NCBI GenBank assembly: GCA_937923585.1
Contig: CALDSM010000786.1
Location: 1-12,247 of the forward strand
Reading direction: 5' to 3'
Length of the DNA: 12,247 nucleotides
DNA from: an uncultured bacterium
GTDB taxonomy: Bacteria; Hydrogenedentota; Hydrogenedentia; Hydrogenedentales; CAITNO01
This document shows, piece after piece, positions 1-5,886 of this stretch. The first letter of the stretch is position 1; the number at the start of each line of letters is the position of its first letter. The notes below the pieces were generated by a model. That model saw nothing but the letters and a program-made list of their open reading frames with translations. It was not told where the DNA came from and did no database searches. Made by a program: the position numbers and the translations under genes.

Positions 1-1336
1 CAGCCCCGAGCCCCACAAACACCGCGGCCAGCCCGCCCACAAAGGGGAACAGGGCCAGGTGCTTGGCCAGCAAAAAGCGCCTGCGCGGCGTGGGCAGCAG
101 CACCAGTCCGCGGAAGGCGGGGCCGTCGGCGCCGAACGCATTGAACAGGAACACGCCGAAATTCAGATAGGGCCAGACGAGCGCGGCGACGGGAAGCCAG
201 GCGCGGTCGTTGGTCATGCGCCCGCCGTAGGCGCCGGCCCGGTACATGAACAGCAGAAACAGGCCGAAGGCGAGCGGCATGATTAGTTGCAGGCGGATGC
301 TGGGATGCCGCCGGTACGCGGTGAAGAAACTCCAGAACAAACCCGCCGTGTCGTCGGCGACAAAGGGCAGCCTGCGCAGCGTCACCGGTTTGGATGGCTT
401 CTGCGCGGCGGCGGCGGTCTTCACCCGGAGCGCGGAAGGGGCCGCGCCCGCGCCGGTGTAATGGCGCAGCGTGGCGCGGTATCCGAGGGCAAGCCCGAGC
501 AGCGTCATGGCCAGCAACCCGCCGCAGAGCAGCAACGCGCGGGGCAGGGCATGCATTTTCAGCGCCCACAGCCCCAGCGGAAGCCATGCGGGCGGAAAGA
601 CGAGGTGCCCCCACATCAGGCCCTGCAGCAGGGTGTTTTCATCCAGCGGGGCACCGCCTTTGGGGTGAAGCTGGAACACCTGCGACAACAGGCCGGGCAA
701 CTGTCCCAGCACAATGAAAAGCACGGGGATCAGCGTCAGCACCAGCCGCCGTTTGCGCTTGTCCTCCATGAGGATGGCGAGCACGCTGCGCAGATAGTGG
801 GCCCAGGCCGCGAGCATGAGCGCAAATGAGGCCATGAGCAGCACCCCGCCCCATACCAGCGGCTGCACAAACACCGCCGGGGCCCAGGGGTCAAGAAAGG
901 CTTCCATGTGCGTCCACGGGCGGTGCAGCCCGCACAGCAGCGCAACCGCACCCGGCAGCGACAGCAGCAGCAGCGGACCGGCAAGCGTTGCGATGAAGTT
1001 GAACAGATACACCATGCGCAGCGACACGGGCAGATGCAGGAGCCTGCGCAGGTCAATAATGTCGCTGCGCTGCACCTCCATCAGCAGCCCCCAAAGCCAG
1101 AAGAAGAGGTAGAGCGCCGCCGGCAGGTCGAGCAGGAGCAGGCGGGCGGCGGGCGTTTCGGTTTTTGCCGCGGCCATGCCGAGGAAATAGAAGCCGACAG
1201 CCAGCCCCAGCGACAACAAAATCGCGCCCGCGCTCAGCCCGATGCCGAGCGCCAGCGAGACCCATCTTCCCGCGTGCCAGGTGTGCCGCAGCAGCGTCCA
1301 CTTGAGCGCGATCAGCGCCCACACCTGCCGCAGCAT
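1..1336 (-). CDS. ABC-2 type exporter permease, partial (C-terminus beyond left edge)
   Basis: This is the membrane subunit paired with the ATPase encoded just upstream. About 445 residues are visible and the frame is still open at the window edge. The start ATG at 1336 overlaps the ATPase stop by one base (TGATG), so the two are translationally coupled. Visible hydrophobic segments lie at about residues 27-55, 66-86, 108-135, 160-183, 197-212, 266-285, 349-366, 383-402 and 428-445. Charged cytoplasmic-looking stretches separate them (EDKRKRR, 191-197). Two loops look alike: DLRRLLHLPVSLRMVYL (95-111) and AFRGLVLLPTPRRRFLLAKH (407-426). The second, preceded by NAFGADGP (399-406), resembles a motif I associate with ABC-2 permeases. 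The substrate is not readable. Family placement rests on hydrophobicity, this motif and the coupled ATPase; I am confident of the class but not of any subfamily. Confidence 0.85.
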   Translation of the reverse strand, partial: MLRQVWALIALKWTLLRHTWHAGRWVSLALGIGLSAGAILLSLGLAVGFYFLGMAAAKTETPAARLLLLDLPAALYLFFWLWGLLMEVQRSDIIDLRRLLHLPVSLRMVYLFNFIATLAGPLLLLSLPGAVALLCGLHRPWTHMEAFLDPWAPAVFVQPLVWGGVLLMASFALMLAAWAHYLRSVLAILMEDKRKRRLVLTLIPVLFIVLGQLPGLLSQVFQLHPKGGAPLDENTLLQGLMWGHLVFPPAWLPLGLWALKMHALPRALLLCGGLLAMTLLGLALGYRATLRHYTGAGAAPSALRVKTAAAAQKPSKPVTLRRLPFVADDTAGLFWSFFTAYRRHPSIRLQLIMPLAFGLFLLFMYRAGAYGGRMTNDRAWLPVAALVWPYLNFGVFLFNAFGADGPAFRGLVLLPTPRRRFLLAKHLALFPFVGGLAAVFVGLGA

Positions 1337-2094
1337 CAACGGGACTCCAGCCACGACAGTCCCGCGTCCACATCGGCGGGCACCCCCGCAGCCGCCACGA
1401 AGGCGTCCTCCAGCCGGCCCCCCGCGGCCACGTCCTCCATGCGCCCCTGGGCGGCGAGCCGGCCCTGTACGATGATGCCCACGTGGCTGCACAGCCGCTC
1501 GACGATGTCGAGAATGTGCGAGGTGAGGAAAATGGTTGCGCCGCGCTCGACCATGCGCTCCAGCACCCTGCGCATCGTGCGCGAGGCGATGGCGTCCACG
1601 CCCTCGAAAGGCTCATCGAGGAACAGCAGTTCGGGGTCGTGGATGATGGCCGCCGACATGGCCAGTTTCTTGCGCATGCCGTGCGAGTACTCGAAAGTGA
1701 GCGACTTGCAGCTGTCGGCGAGGCCCATGAGCGACAGCAGTTCGTGCGACCGGTCCAGAATGGTTTGTTTGGGCATGCCGTGCATGCGGCCCACGAAGGT
1801 GAGGTACTCCAGCCCGGTCAGGTTCTCGAACAACCCCAGATCCTCGGGCACCACTCCGATGCGGCGCTTGATGGCCAGCGGGCTGCGGCGCAGGTCCATC
1901 CCCAGCACGCGCGCGCTGCCCGCACTCGGCGCGACGATGCCCGTGAGCATCTTGATCGTGGTGGATTTGCCCGCGCCGTTTGGCCCGAGAAATCCATAGA
2001 AACTGCCCCGCTCAACGCGCAGGGCAATCCCGTCCACGGCGCGCACACCCTCGTAATCCTTGATCAAACCGTCTGTCTCAATGCACCAGTCCAT
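1336..2094 (-). CDS. ABC-2 type exporter ATP-binding protein
   Basis: A 252-residue nucleotide-binding subunit that hydrolyses ATP at the cytoplasmic face to drive the permease encoded directly downstream. Walker A is GPNGAGKS (37-44), the Q-loop region is RIGVVPED (78-85, with Glu in place of the usual Gln, as is common in ABC-2 ATPases), Walker B is LLFLDEP (156-162) with catalytic Glu161, and the H-loop is TSH with His193. The signature motif is degenerate: YSHGM (136-140) where LSGGQ is usual. The length is typical of exporter ATPases (about 240-310). The ATG at 2094 places the conserved domain start normally, but no SD is visible before it. A possible promoter ends seven bases upstream, so the mRNA may be leaderless. 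Exported substrate is unknown. The class call is firm. Confidence 0.93.
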   Translation of the reverse strand: MDWCIETDGLIKDYEGVRAVDGIALRVERGSFYGFLGPNGAGKSTTIKMLTGIVAPSAGSARVLGMDLRRSPLAIKRRIGVVPEDLGLFENLTGLEYLTFVGRMHGMPKQTILDRSHELLSLMGLADSCKSLTFEYSHGMRKKLAMSAAIIHDPELLFLDEPFEGVDAIASRTMRRVLERMVERGATIFLTSHILDIVERLCSHVGIIVQGRLAAQGRMEDVAAGGRLEDAFVAAAGVPADVDAGLSWLESR

Positions 2095-2101
2095 GGATTA
2101 C

Positions 2102-2131
2102 AGCATAGCGGGACGGTGCGGGTCGGGACAA
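2102..2131 (-). promoter_or_regulatory. Candidate sigma70-like promoter for the ABC exporter operon
   Basis: On the minus strand TTGTCC (2131-2126) and TATGCT (2107-2102) are separated by 18 bases. Each matches four of six consensus bases. Only seven bases separate the -10 box from the ATG at 2094, and no SD lies between, so transcription would start at or next to the A of the ATG. This is pattern matching only. Confidence 0.3.
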
Positions 2132-2161
2132 GGACCATCTGCAGAGAAGGCCCCTGAGTTT

Positions 2162-2251
2162 CGTCATTCCCGCGAAGGCGGGAATCCCGGCTGATGCGAG
2201 TATGACCCGAGTACTTGGTAAACCTGGATTCCCGCCTTCGCGGGAATGACG
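2162..2251. repeat. REP-like inverted repeat pair (dispersed palindromic element)
   Basis: Two perfect 26-base arms, 2162-2187 and 2226-2251, are reverse complements separated by 38 bases. Each arm also contains its own 8-bp hairpin, ATTCCCGC-GAAG-GCGGGAAT. The core has the form ATTCCC-N8-GGGAAT, the pattern of the dRS3-type and related palindromes that occur in many copies in diverse bacterial genomes. It sits between the 3' end of the GH16 gene and the 5' end of the ABC exporter operon, both on the minus strand. It could therefore act as a transcription-attenuating or mRNA-end structure. There is no T-run of a classical terminator. Translations such as SFPRRRESR across it are a known artefact and not a protein. 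Confidence 0.85.
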
Positions 2252-2353
2252 CGGCCGGGTTGTTTTGCCGTTCCCCCTTTTCATAAACCATGCAAGGGCG
2301 CGTGTCGCGGCCCTCAACTCATGGCACCGGCACGTCCTGCGATGCGTTCTTCC

Positions 2354-3160
2354 TCAGCGCTTTCCCGCCTCCGCCACGTCATACACCCGCACATAATCCA
2401 CCACAAACGCGTCCGGGAGTTTGGCCTCGCTGATCTTGCCCGCCCACGGGCCGATTTCCTCGGTGAGTTTCGCGTAGGCCGGCTTCTGCATGACACCGCC
2501 CGCCGATGTGCGCCACGTCTCCTCGCCGTCCACATAGAACGCGTAGAATTCAGGCGTCCACCACACAGCGTAGGTGTGAAACCCCTCATTCAGGCCGTTC
2601 TTGTTGACCTCTTTGCTTTCCGACTTGTGGTTTGTGCCGTAGCCGTCCCAGTGGAGCGTATGCGTCACCATGCTCTTGAGCCATGCCTTCTCCATGATGT
2701 CTATTTCCGTGCCCTCGCGGCCCCTGTCCACGCCGTCGGGCAGCCCGCCAACGGGCATCAGCCAGAAGGCCGGCCAGTGGCCGACCTGCGTGGGCAGTTT
2801 GCAGCGCGCCTCCCAATAGCCGAAGGCGTGATCGAATTTGTGCAGCGTCCGCATCGCGCCGCTGACGTAACGGTCCCCCTCCTTCTTGGTGTACAGGACC
2901 GCGTTGCCCTTCCCGTCGAGCGCCACGGCGCTCTTGGTCCAGAATCCGTCCCGGCGCGGACTGTCCCCAATCACCTCCCATTTGGCAGCGTCAATTTCCT
3001 TCCCGTCAAATTCGTCGCTCCACTTGAGATGCCATTCCTTGTCCGGCGCGAGCGAGGGAAGTTTCGACGGGGCGCCCTTTGTCGCGTCCTGAGAGGTTTC
3101 AGCGGCGAACACCGGACAGCAGGAAGCAATGACGACGAACAGACACAAGAGCATGCGCAT
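2354..3160 (-). CDS. Secreted glycoside hydrolase family 16 (beta-glucanase/laminarinase-like)
   Basis: A 268-residue retaining glycoside hydrolase expected to cut beta-1,3/1,4-linked glucans or galactans outside the cytoplasm. The catalytic motif EIDIME lies at 152-157, with nucleophile Glu152, assisting Asp154 and acid/base Glu157. Other GH16 hallmarks are WSDEFDG (47-53), a GYWEARCKLP strand (114-123), GHWPAFWLMP (127-136), and a C-terminal VVDYVRVY strand (253-260). An N-terminal export signal is clear. It can be read as signal peptidase I cleavage after PVFA (16-19), or as a lipobox IASC (11-14) giving a lipoprotein. SD AAGGAG (3173-3168) lies seven bases before the ATG. The gene follows the PaaK-like gene by 65 bases on the same strand, so it may be co-transcribed, though the functional link to the importer is unclear. 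The exact polysaccharide cannot be read from the motifs. Confidence 0.92.
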   Translation of the reverse strand: MRMLLCLFVVIASCCPVFAAETSQDATKGAPSKLPSLAPDKEWHLKWSDEFDGKEIDAAKWEVIGDSPRRDGFWTKSAVALDGKGNAVLYTKKEGDRYVSGAMRTLHKFDHAFGYWEARCKLPTQVGHWPAFWLMPVGGLPDGVDRGREGTEIDIMEKAWLKSMVTHTLHWDGYGTNHKSESKEVNKNGLNEGFHTYAVWWTPEFYAFYVDGEETWRTSAGGVMQKPAYAKLTEEIGPWAGKISEAKLPDAFVVDYVRVYDVAEAGKR

Positions 3161-3199
3161 GACCGAACTCCTTCACTGGCAACACACAAGCGGTTCCTT

Positions 3200-3227
3200 G
3201 TCCATTGTCAATTGTCCATTGTCAATT
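3200..3227. repeat. Tandem 14-bp repeat, two perfect units
   Basis: The unit GTCCATTGTCAATT occurs at 3200-3213 and 3214-3227 with no mismatch; each unit is a near-duplicate of two heptamers (GTCCATT, GTCAATT). It abuts the stop codon of the PaaK-like gene (3226-3228) and fills much of the spacer to the GH16 gene. On the minus strand each unit supplies a perfect TTGACA hexamer, but no convincing -10 box lies 16-18 bases downstream. Confidence 0.85.
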
Positions 3228-4407
3228 AAGAAGGTTTGCCCTGCACGAAACGGACTTCCACGGGAATGCCCAGCCGCGTCAGGAACTCCCCCTCAATCTG
3301 GCGCTGCAATTCACCCAGCGGCCACATCATGTCGGAGAACAGTTCCGTGGTGAGCTGCACAAAAATGACCACGGCGCTGTCCGTGACCTTGGTCCAGAAA
3401 TTGTGGTCTTTGGCGCGGGTCTGCGCGAGCACCTGTGCGATCTGCGCCTCGTAGAAGGGGGTCTCGCTGACGCGCAGGCGGCCGTCGAGCCGCTCGCCGG
3501 GGATGATGACGGCGCCGGTGCGGCCGCAGGCGCACTTTTCATGGCTCATTTTGCAGGCAATGCGGGTGCGGTAGCGCAGCAGCGGCATGGCCTCGCGGCA
3601 CAGCGTGGTGACGACCAGTTCGCCGTCGCAGACCTCCGCCAGGAAATGATCCTCATTGACGTGGAAGCGGCCCTCGGGGCATTCGACGCAGAGCCCCGGG
3701 TCCAGCACCTCCTCAATGCCAAAATTGGACTGCACGCTGACCAGCAGCCCGGCGCGCAGTCCCTCGCGCTCCTCCGCGCTGACCGGCCGCGACAGCAGCA
3801 CGGTCCGCAGGTGGAACGACTGCGGGTCAATGCGCCGCTCCTGCATGGCGCGCACCAGTTCGCGCGCGTTGACCGGCGTGGTGATCAGCGTGGTGGGGCG
3901 GTAGTTCTGGAGCATGGCCAGTTGGGAGTCTATGTGGAACGGTTCCTCGGCGATAACCGACGCCTCGATCTGCTCCGCGCCGAGCACATAGCCGAGCGCG
4001 CCGCGGTAGAACCCCGCGCCGAGGCAGACCTGGATGACGTCGTTGGCGGTGACGCCGCTGGCGACCAGTTGCCGCGCGGCAAGCCGGCCCCACTGGGCCA
4101 AATCGTTGCGGGTGTGGCCGATGACCAGCGGCCGTCCCTGAAACCCCATCGTGGAATGAAGCCGGATGACCTCGCGCAGCGGCAGGGCGAACATGCCGTA
4201 CGGAAAACTCTCGGCCATGTCCTCGGGCGTGGTCATGGGCAGTTTCGCCATGCCGGCAAGGGACTCGACCCGCGCGTCGCCGATCTGCTCGCGGCAGCGG
4301 CGGACGTTGCGCTTGAGCCGCACCAGCAGCGCCTGCATCCGTTCCAACTGGAGCTGATCGAGTTCGGCACGCGGCATCAGCTCGCAACGGCGCTCGAACA
4401 CACTCAT
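3226..4407 (-). CDS. PaaK-like (phenylacetate-CoA ligase family) protein, catalytically degenerate
   Basis: 393 residues (PaaK is about 430-440) aligning along its length with the phenylacetate-CoA ligase branch of adenylate-forming enzymes, which activate aryl/acyl acids with ATP and CoA. Recognisable blocks are FPYGMFALPLREVIRLHS (68-85), VNEDHFLAEV (250-259), GELVVTTL (262-269) and PLLRYRTR (275-282). Key motifs are damaged. The P-loop SSGTTGKP is STMGFQGRP (85-93). The Asp of RYRTRD is Ile283. The GRSDDM hinge is reduced to GRLRV (309-313). The chain stops after VRFVQGKPS, just before the PRSEGK segment that carries the C-terminal catalytic lysine. A CACGR cysteine pair (292-296) is present. 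The ATG at 4407 overlaps the livF stop (ATGA) and follows a perfect SD, so coupling to the importer is strong. A longer in-frame N-terminal extension is antisense-like and was rejected. It is either a pseudoenzyme or a decaying ligase. Confidence 0.82.
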   Translation of the reverse strand: MSVFERRCELMPRAELDQLQLERMQALLVRLKRNVRRCREQIGDARVESLAGMAKLPMTTPEDMAESFPYGMFALPLREVIRLHSTMGFQGRPLVIGHTRNDLAQWGRLAARQLVASGVTANDVIQVCLGAGFYRGALGYVLGAEQIEASVIAEEPFHIDSQLAMLQNYRPTTLITTPVNARELVRAMQERRIDPQSFHLRTVLLSRPVSAEEREGLRAGLLVSVQSNFGIEEVLDPGLCVECPEGRFHVNEDHFLAEVCDGELVVTTLCREAMPLLRYRTRIACKMSHEKCACGRTGAVIIPGERLDGRLRVSETPFYEAQIAQVLAQTRAKDHNFWTKVTDSAVVIFVQLTTELFSDMMWPLGELQRQIEGEFLTRLGIPVEVRFVQGKPS

Positions 4408-5123
4408 TCCCAGACCTCCTTGTAGCCTTTTCCGAGGTAGGCCCGCCGCACCTCCGGGTTGTTCATCAGGTCGCGGGACTCGCCTTCCATGATGATCTCG
4501 CCCGTCTCCATCACGTAGGCGCGGTCGGCGACGCCGAGCGTCGCCACGGCGTTCTGCTCCACCAGCAGCACGGTCACGCCCAGTTCCTTCATCTTGAGGA
4601 TCTCGGCGAACACCTCCTTCACCATGAGCGGGGCGAGTCCCATCGAGGGCTCGTCCAGCATCAGCATTTTGGGGCGGGTCATCAGCGCGCGGCCCAGCGC
4701 CAGCATCTGTTGTTCGCCGCCCGAAAGCGTGCCCGCCACCTGGCCGATGCGCTCGCGCAGCTTCGGAAAACGGTCCAGCACGATTTCCAGGTCCATGCGG
4801 CGGTCCTTGTTGTGGTAGCCGCCGATCAGCAGGTTCTCGCGCACGGTCATTTCGGCGAAGACCTGCCGCCCCTCGGGCACCAGCACCATCGCGTTGCTCA
4901 CGCCGCGCCATGCGGGCATGCCGCGGGTGGACCGGCCGTTGACCGTGATCTCGCCGCTCCACGGCGCCACCAGGCCCGCGAGCGACTTGAGCAGCGACGA
5001 CTTGCCGGCGCCGTTGGCGCCGAGCAGGCCGACGATCTCGCCGGCGCACACGTGCAGGCTCACGCCGCGCACCACCTCCAGGCTGCCGTAGCCGCAGCGG
5101 AGGTTGCGCACACTAAGCAACAT
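4404..5123 (-). CDS. livF: Branched-chain amino acid type ABC importer, ATP-binding protein LivF
   Basis: 239 residues, close to LivF of E. coli (237). It is one of two ATPases on the cytoplasmic side of the LivHM channel. Walker A is GANGAGKS (35-42), the signature is LSGGEQQ (133-139), and Walker B is MLMLDEPS (153-160). The switch segment is LLVEQN (186-191), where Gln replaces the H-loop His, a LivF trait; the livG product here keeps the His. The ATG at 5123 gives the canonical MLL-V-NL opening and overlaps the end of livG by 11 bases. Upstream ATGs at 5135 and 5132 are also in frame; none has a clear SD, so initiation probably depends on coupling. The stop overlaps the PaaK-like start. 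The substrate class (branched-chain amino acids, other amino acids, aromatic acids, amides) cannot be settled from the ATPase. Confidence 0.94.
   Translation of the reverse strand: MLLSVRNLRCGYGSLEVVRGVSLHVCAGEIVGLLGANGAGKSSLLKSLAGLVAPWSGEITVNGRSTRGMPAWRGVSNAMVLVPEGRQVFAEMTVRENLLIGGYHNKDRRMDLEIVLDRFPKLRERIGQVAGTLSGGEQQMLALGRALMTRPKMLMLDEPSMGLAPLMVKEVFAEILKMKELGVTVLLVEQNAVATLGVADRAYVMETGEIIMEGESRDLMNNPEVRRAYLGKGYKEVWE
4414..4421 (-). promoter_or_regulatory. Strong ribosome binding site of the PaaK-like gene
   Basis: AAGGAGGT on the minus strand lies six bases before the ATG at 4407, inside the 3' end of livF. It is the best SD in the window. It fixes this start rather than one of the far-upstream in-frame codons, and suggests that the gene is, or recently was, well translated. 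Confidence 0.85.
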
Positions 5124-5886
5124 GTTGGGCATCATCACCGAGATACACCGCCACGACCCTAGGGTCGTTCTGTATGGCCGAGGGCGGCCCCTGCGCAATG
5201 GGCGTCCCATTGTGCAGCACCACGATATCGTCCGAAATGTCCATCACCAGGGACATGTCATGCTCCACCAGCAGCACGGTCACGCCCGTGTCGCGCATCT
5301 TCAGGATGAGCGCGCCCAGGTCGGCCGTTTCCCTGTTGTTCAGCCCGCTGGCCGGCTCGTCGAGCAGCGCCAGCGCCGGTTCGGTGGCCAGCGCCCGCGC
5401 CAGCTCCACCATGCGCCGCTGGCCGAAGGTCAGCGCGCCGGCGGAGGCGTCCGCCAGGTGGGCCAGGCCCACAAACTCCAACTGCCGCATCGCCGCGTCG
5501 CGGATGGCACGCTCTTCTCTTTGCTGCCCCGGCAGGCGCAGGCAGCACGCCGCAAATCCGGCCCGGGTCCGCACGTGCTGGCCGACCATCACGTTTTCAA
5601 TCACGCTCATCTGAAGGAACAGGCTCGGATTCTGGAAGGTGCGCGCGATGCCCGCCCGCGCGATCTGGTACGGACGCAGTCCGTTGATGCGCCTGTCCTT
5701 GAACCGGATCTGCCCGGTCTCCGTGGCCAGCAGACCGGAGACAATGTTGAACAGCGTTGTTTTGCCCGCGCCGTTTGGGCCGATGAGCGCCTTGACCAGT
5801 CCCTGCTCGACCGTGAACGATGCCTTGTCCACGGCCACGAGCCCGCCGAAACTGCGGCGGACATTCTGCACGTCAAGCAGCGCCAT
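5113..5886 (-). CDS. livG: Branched-chain amino acid type ABC importer, ATP-binding protein LivG
   Basis: 257 residues, the usual LivG length. Walker A is GPNGAGKT (36-43), the Q-loop is ARTFQNP (81-87), the signature is LTFGQRR (152-158, the LivG-style variant of LSGGQ), Walker B is LALLDEPA (172-179) and the H-loop is VEHD with His209. LivG pairs with LivF as a heterodimer. The ATG at 5886 gives the standard domain start and lies inside the last 14 bases of livM. Upstream in-frame residues (MSPSRPRAR and following) do not match the family and were discarded. The only SD-like sequence is the G9 homopolymer five bases before the ATG, which can pair with the anti-SD using G-U wobble. That ties livG translation to a slippage-prone tract. 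Confidence 0.94.
   Translation of the reverse strand: MALLDVQNVRRSFGGLVAVDKASFTVEQGLVKALIGPNGAGKTTLFNIVSGLLATETGQIRFKDRRINGLRPYQIARAGIARTFQNPSLFLQMSVIENVMVGQHVRTRAGFAACCLRLPGQQREERAIRDAAMRQLEFVGLAHLADASAGALTFGQRRMVELARALATEPALALLDEPASGLNNRETADLGALILKMRDTGVTVLLVEHDMSLVMDISDDIVVLHNGTPIAQGPPSAIQNDPRVVAVYLGDDAQHVA

Noticed and set aside
908..1999. 363-residue plus-strand open frame opposite the ABC exporter genes
   Set aside because: Shadow of the ATPase and permease; low-complexity Arg/Gln/Ser composition and no recognisable motif.
2064..2291. Minus-strand open frame reading SFPRRRESR and RLRGND
   Set aside because: A known translation artefact of the REP-like palindrome at 2162-2251, not a protein.
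3194..3224. Promoter for GH16 from the TTGACA hexamers in the tandem repeat
   Set aside because: At 16-18 bases downstream the sequence is TTGTGT/TGTGTG/GTGTGT, not a credible -10 box.
2246..3229. 327-residue plus-strand open frame opposite the GH16 gene
   Set aside because: The minus-strand GH16 protein has an intact catalytic motif and signal peptide; the plus frame ends in the tandem-repeat translation LSIVN.
3205..4425. 406-residue plus-strand open frame opposite the PaaK-like gene
   Set aside because: Antisense shadow; the minus strand carries a recognisable PaaK-family protein with a perfect RBS.
4408..5049. N-terminal extension of the PaaK-like gene (607-residue frame)
   Set aside because: The extension lies over livF in another frame, lacks any family match, and the ATG at 4407 has an ideal SD and matches the PaaK start.
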